Origin: Microvirga pakistanensis
GTDB taxonomy: Bacteria; Pseudomonadota; Alphaproteobacteria; Rhizobiales; Beijerinckiaceae
Length of the DNA: 64,000 bases
Assembly (NCBI RefSeq): GCF_004458765.1
Contig: NZ_SPJX01000410.1
Span: 62,001 to 126,000 of the forward strand
Direction of reading: 5' to 3'
Part shown: positions 62,368-64,000 of the stretch, in pieces
Numbering within the stretch: the stretch's first letter is position 1
Layout: each line of letters opens with the position of its first letter
Position numbers and translations under genes: made by a program
The notes under the pieces: model-generated
The model's input: the letters and a program-made list of their open reading frames with translations, nothing else
Databases searched by the model: none
What the model was told of the DNA's origin: nothing

Positions 62368-63969
62368 TTACTTACCCTTGATGTCCACGCCGTAGAAGGT
62401 GTGGCGGCCGAACGGCGAGAGCTTGAAGTCGACCACTTCCTTGCGGACGGGCTTCAGCTGCACGGCGTGGGCAATGGTGAACCAGGGAGCCTGCTCCTTG
62501 AAGATCACCTGAGCCTGCTCGTAGAGCTTGGTGCGCTCGGCCTGATCGGTCACAACCTTCGCCTTCGTGACGAGGTCGTCGAACGGCTTGTGGCAGAACT
62601 TGGCGATGTTCGAGCCCGAAGCGCTCTGCGCCGAGGCGCAGCCCAGCAGGGTGTGCAGGAAGTTGTCCGGATCGCCGTTGTCGCCGGTCCAGCCCAGCTG
62701 AGCCATCTGATGCTCGCCGGCCTGAGCGCGCTTGCGGTACTCGCCCCACTCGAAGCTCTTGATCTCAGCCTTCACGCCGATCTTGGCGAGGTCGGCCTGC
62801 ATGAGCTCCGCGATGCGGCGGGCGTTTGGGTTGTAGGGACGCTGCACCGGCATCGCCCACAGGTCGGTCTCGAGACCGTTCGGATAACCGGCTTCCGCCA
62901 GAAGCTTCTTGGCCGCTTCCGGGTTGTACTCGTCGTCCTTCACGGAGTCGTTGTACGACCACATGGACGGCGGGATCGGGTTCTTGGCCGGTACGCCCGA
63001 GCCGAGGAACACGGCGTCGACGATGGCCTTCTTGTTCATGGCCATGTTGAAGGCCTTGCGGACGCGCACGTCGTCAAAGGGCTTCTTCGTGGTCTGGTAA
63101 GCGAGATAGCCGACGTTCAGGCCCGGCTGCTCCATGAGCGTGACGTTCGGGTCCTTCTTGATGGCCTCGAGGTCAGCCGGGTTCGGGTACGGCATGACGT
63201 GGCACTCGCCCTTCTGGAGCTTCGCCCAGCGCACGGAGGCGTCCGGGGTAATCGAGAAGACGAGATCATCGATCGCAGCCTTGCCGCCCCAATACTCGGG
63301 GAAGGCCTTGAAGCGGACGATGGCGTCCTTCTGGTAGTTGACGAGGTAGAACGGGCCCGAACCGATCGGATCTTGGTCGATCTTCTCCGGAGTGCCGGCC
63401 TTCAGCATGGCGTCGGCATATTCCTTCGACTGAACGCCGGCCCACTGCATGGCCAGGTTCGACAGGAAGGGAGCCTCGGGACGGTTGAGGGTGATGCGAA
63501 CCGTGTAGTCGTCAACCTTCTCCACCGACTTCAGCAGGGCAGGCATGCCCATGTCGCTGAAATAGGAATGGTTCGGGCTCGTGACCTTGAAGTAGGGATT
63601 CTCTTCCTTCCATTGACGCTCGAACATGAACACGATGTCGTCGGCGTTCAGGTTGCGGGTCGGCTTGAAGGCTTTATTGGAGTGGAACTTCGCGTTCTTG
63701 CGGATATGGAAGGTGTATACCGTACCGTCAGCCGAAATGTCCCATTTCTCGGCAAGGCCAGGAACAACCTTCGTGCCGCCGCGCTCGAAATCCACGATGT
63801 TGTCGTAGATATGCTCGTTCACGTCGAACGAGGTGCCGGTGGTGTTCACGCCGGGATAGAAGTTTTCCGGGCTGCCCTCGGAGCAGTACACGAGGGTTTT
63901 GGCGGCCAGCGGAGCCGCGGCCAGGAAAGCCGGAACGCAGATTGCTGCGAAAAGGGCTGATTTCTTCAT
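62368..63969 (-). CDS. dppA: Dipeptide ABC transporter substrate-binding protein DppA
   Basis: A 533-residue periplasmic binding protein of the SBP_bac_5 family. The signal peptide MKKSALFAAICVPAFLAAAP is cleaved near LAA, and the mature start KTLVYCSEGSPENFYPGVNT closely resembles DppA. It also has YNPNARRIAELMQADLAKIG and FEWGEYRKRAQAGEHQM, typical of dipeptide-binding proteins, with cysteines in LLGCASAQSASGSNIAKFCH as in E. coli DppA. The ATG at 63969 has GAGGA 8 bases upstream; earlier ATGs at 63975 and 63993 are less well placed. First gene of the dpp operon, separated from dppB by a strong terminator. Confidence 0.94.
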   Translation of the reverse strand: MKKSALFAAICVPAFLAAAPLAAKTLVYCSEGSPENFYPGVNTTGTSFDVNEHIYDNIVDFERGGTKVVPGLAEKWDISADGTVYTFHIRKNAKFHSNKAFKPTRNLNADDIVFMFERQWKEENPYFKVTSPNHSYFSDMGMPALLKSVEKVDDYTVRITLNRPEAPFLSNLAMQWAGVQSKEYADAMLKAGTPEKIDQDPIGSGPFYLVNYQKDAIVRFKAFPEYWGGKAAIDDLVFSITPDASVRWAKLQKGECHVMPYPNPADLEAIKKDPNVTLMEQPGLNVGYLAYQTTKKPFDDVRVRKAFNMAMNKKAIVDAVFLGSGVPAKNPIPPSMWSYNDSVKDDEYNPEAAKKLLAEAGYPNGLETDLWAMPVQRPYNPNARRIAELMQADLAKIGVKAEIKSFEWGEYRKRAQAGEHQMAQLGWTGDNGDPDNFLHTLLGCASAQSASGSNIAKFCHKPFDDLVTKAKVVTDQAERTKLYEQAQVIFKEQAPWFTIAHAVQLKPVRKEVVDFKLSPFGRHTFYGVDIKGK

Positions 63970-64000
63970 TATCATGGTCCTCTGAGACGGCACTACTCGT

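Overview
The window is a G+C-rich chromosomal segment from an alphaproteobacterium. Gene content and style (a large exopolysaccharide locus, many ABC importers, amino-acid catabolism, extensive ATGA-coupled operons) fit a Hyphomicrobiales/Rhizobiales soil or plant-associated bacterium, perhaps of the Methylobacteriaceae (Microvirga/Methylobacterium-like). That placement is inference, because no rRNA or other phylogenetic marker lies in the window. No tRNA, rRNA, CRISPR array, phage or transposase gene was seen.

Region 1 (1-20.5 kb) is an exopolysaccharide locus. A class III aminotransferase runs off the left edge. Three glycosyltransferases follow on the + strand (843-4586). A minus-strand operon (4816-10544) encodes a polymerase-like membrane protein, a YdcF-type protein, a GT2, a hexapeptide acetyltransferase, a GT4 and a WecA/MraY-type initiating transferase, and a separate GT2 lies at 10784-11797. 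The + strand then carries a NarL/LuxR-type regulator with a degenerate receiver, a chain-length/tyrosine-kinase protein, an OPX-type export protein and an NAD-dependent epimerase. An M20 amidohydrolase and an O-antigen-ligase-like protein close the region. No Wzx flippase is visible. Two near-identical palindromes (consensus CCTTTRGGTGA core) precede the two minus-strand transcription units.

Region 2 (20.7-34.5 kb) is central and amino-acid catabolism. It holds a valine-degradation operon (acyl-CoA dehydrogenase, two small membrane proteins, mmsB, all with ATGA overlaps) beside mmsA and a divergent LysR regulator. Transaldolase and a ThDP-dependent acetolactate-synthase-like enzyme come next. 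A lysine (saccharopine/aminoadipate) module follows: an ALDH7-type dehydrogenase, a saccharopine dehydrogenase, and a divergent Lrp-type regulator coupled to a DAO-family oxidoreductase.

Region 3 (34.5-44.9 kb) has the ugpBAEC glycerol-3-phosphate importer behind a three-repeat Pho box, a HAL-family ammonia-lyase, a small secreted repeat protein, two GNAT acetyltransferases, an allantoate/carbamoyl-amino-acid amidohydrolase, and a ferredoxin plus ferredoxin-NADP reductase.

Region 4 (45-64 kb) has a liv-type importer with a fused LivH-LivM permease and a divergent amidase. It continues with an SMP-30 lactonase and aldose 1-epimerase pair, a 68-codon small ORF with its own terminator-like hairpin, an M3 oligopeptidase, a Tat-exported hydrolase, an AI-2E family permease with an unusual cytoplasmic C-terminal domain, and a complete dppABCDF peptide importer whose substrate-binding gene is separated from the rest by an intrinsic terminator.

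The most interesting signals are the pseudo-receiver regulator with the shared palindromes in the polysaccharide locus, the two uncharacterised membrane proteins locked into the valine operon, and the extra domain on the AI-2E permease.
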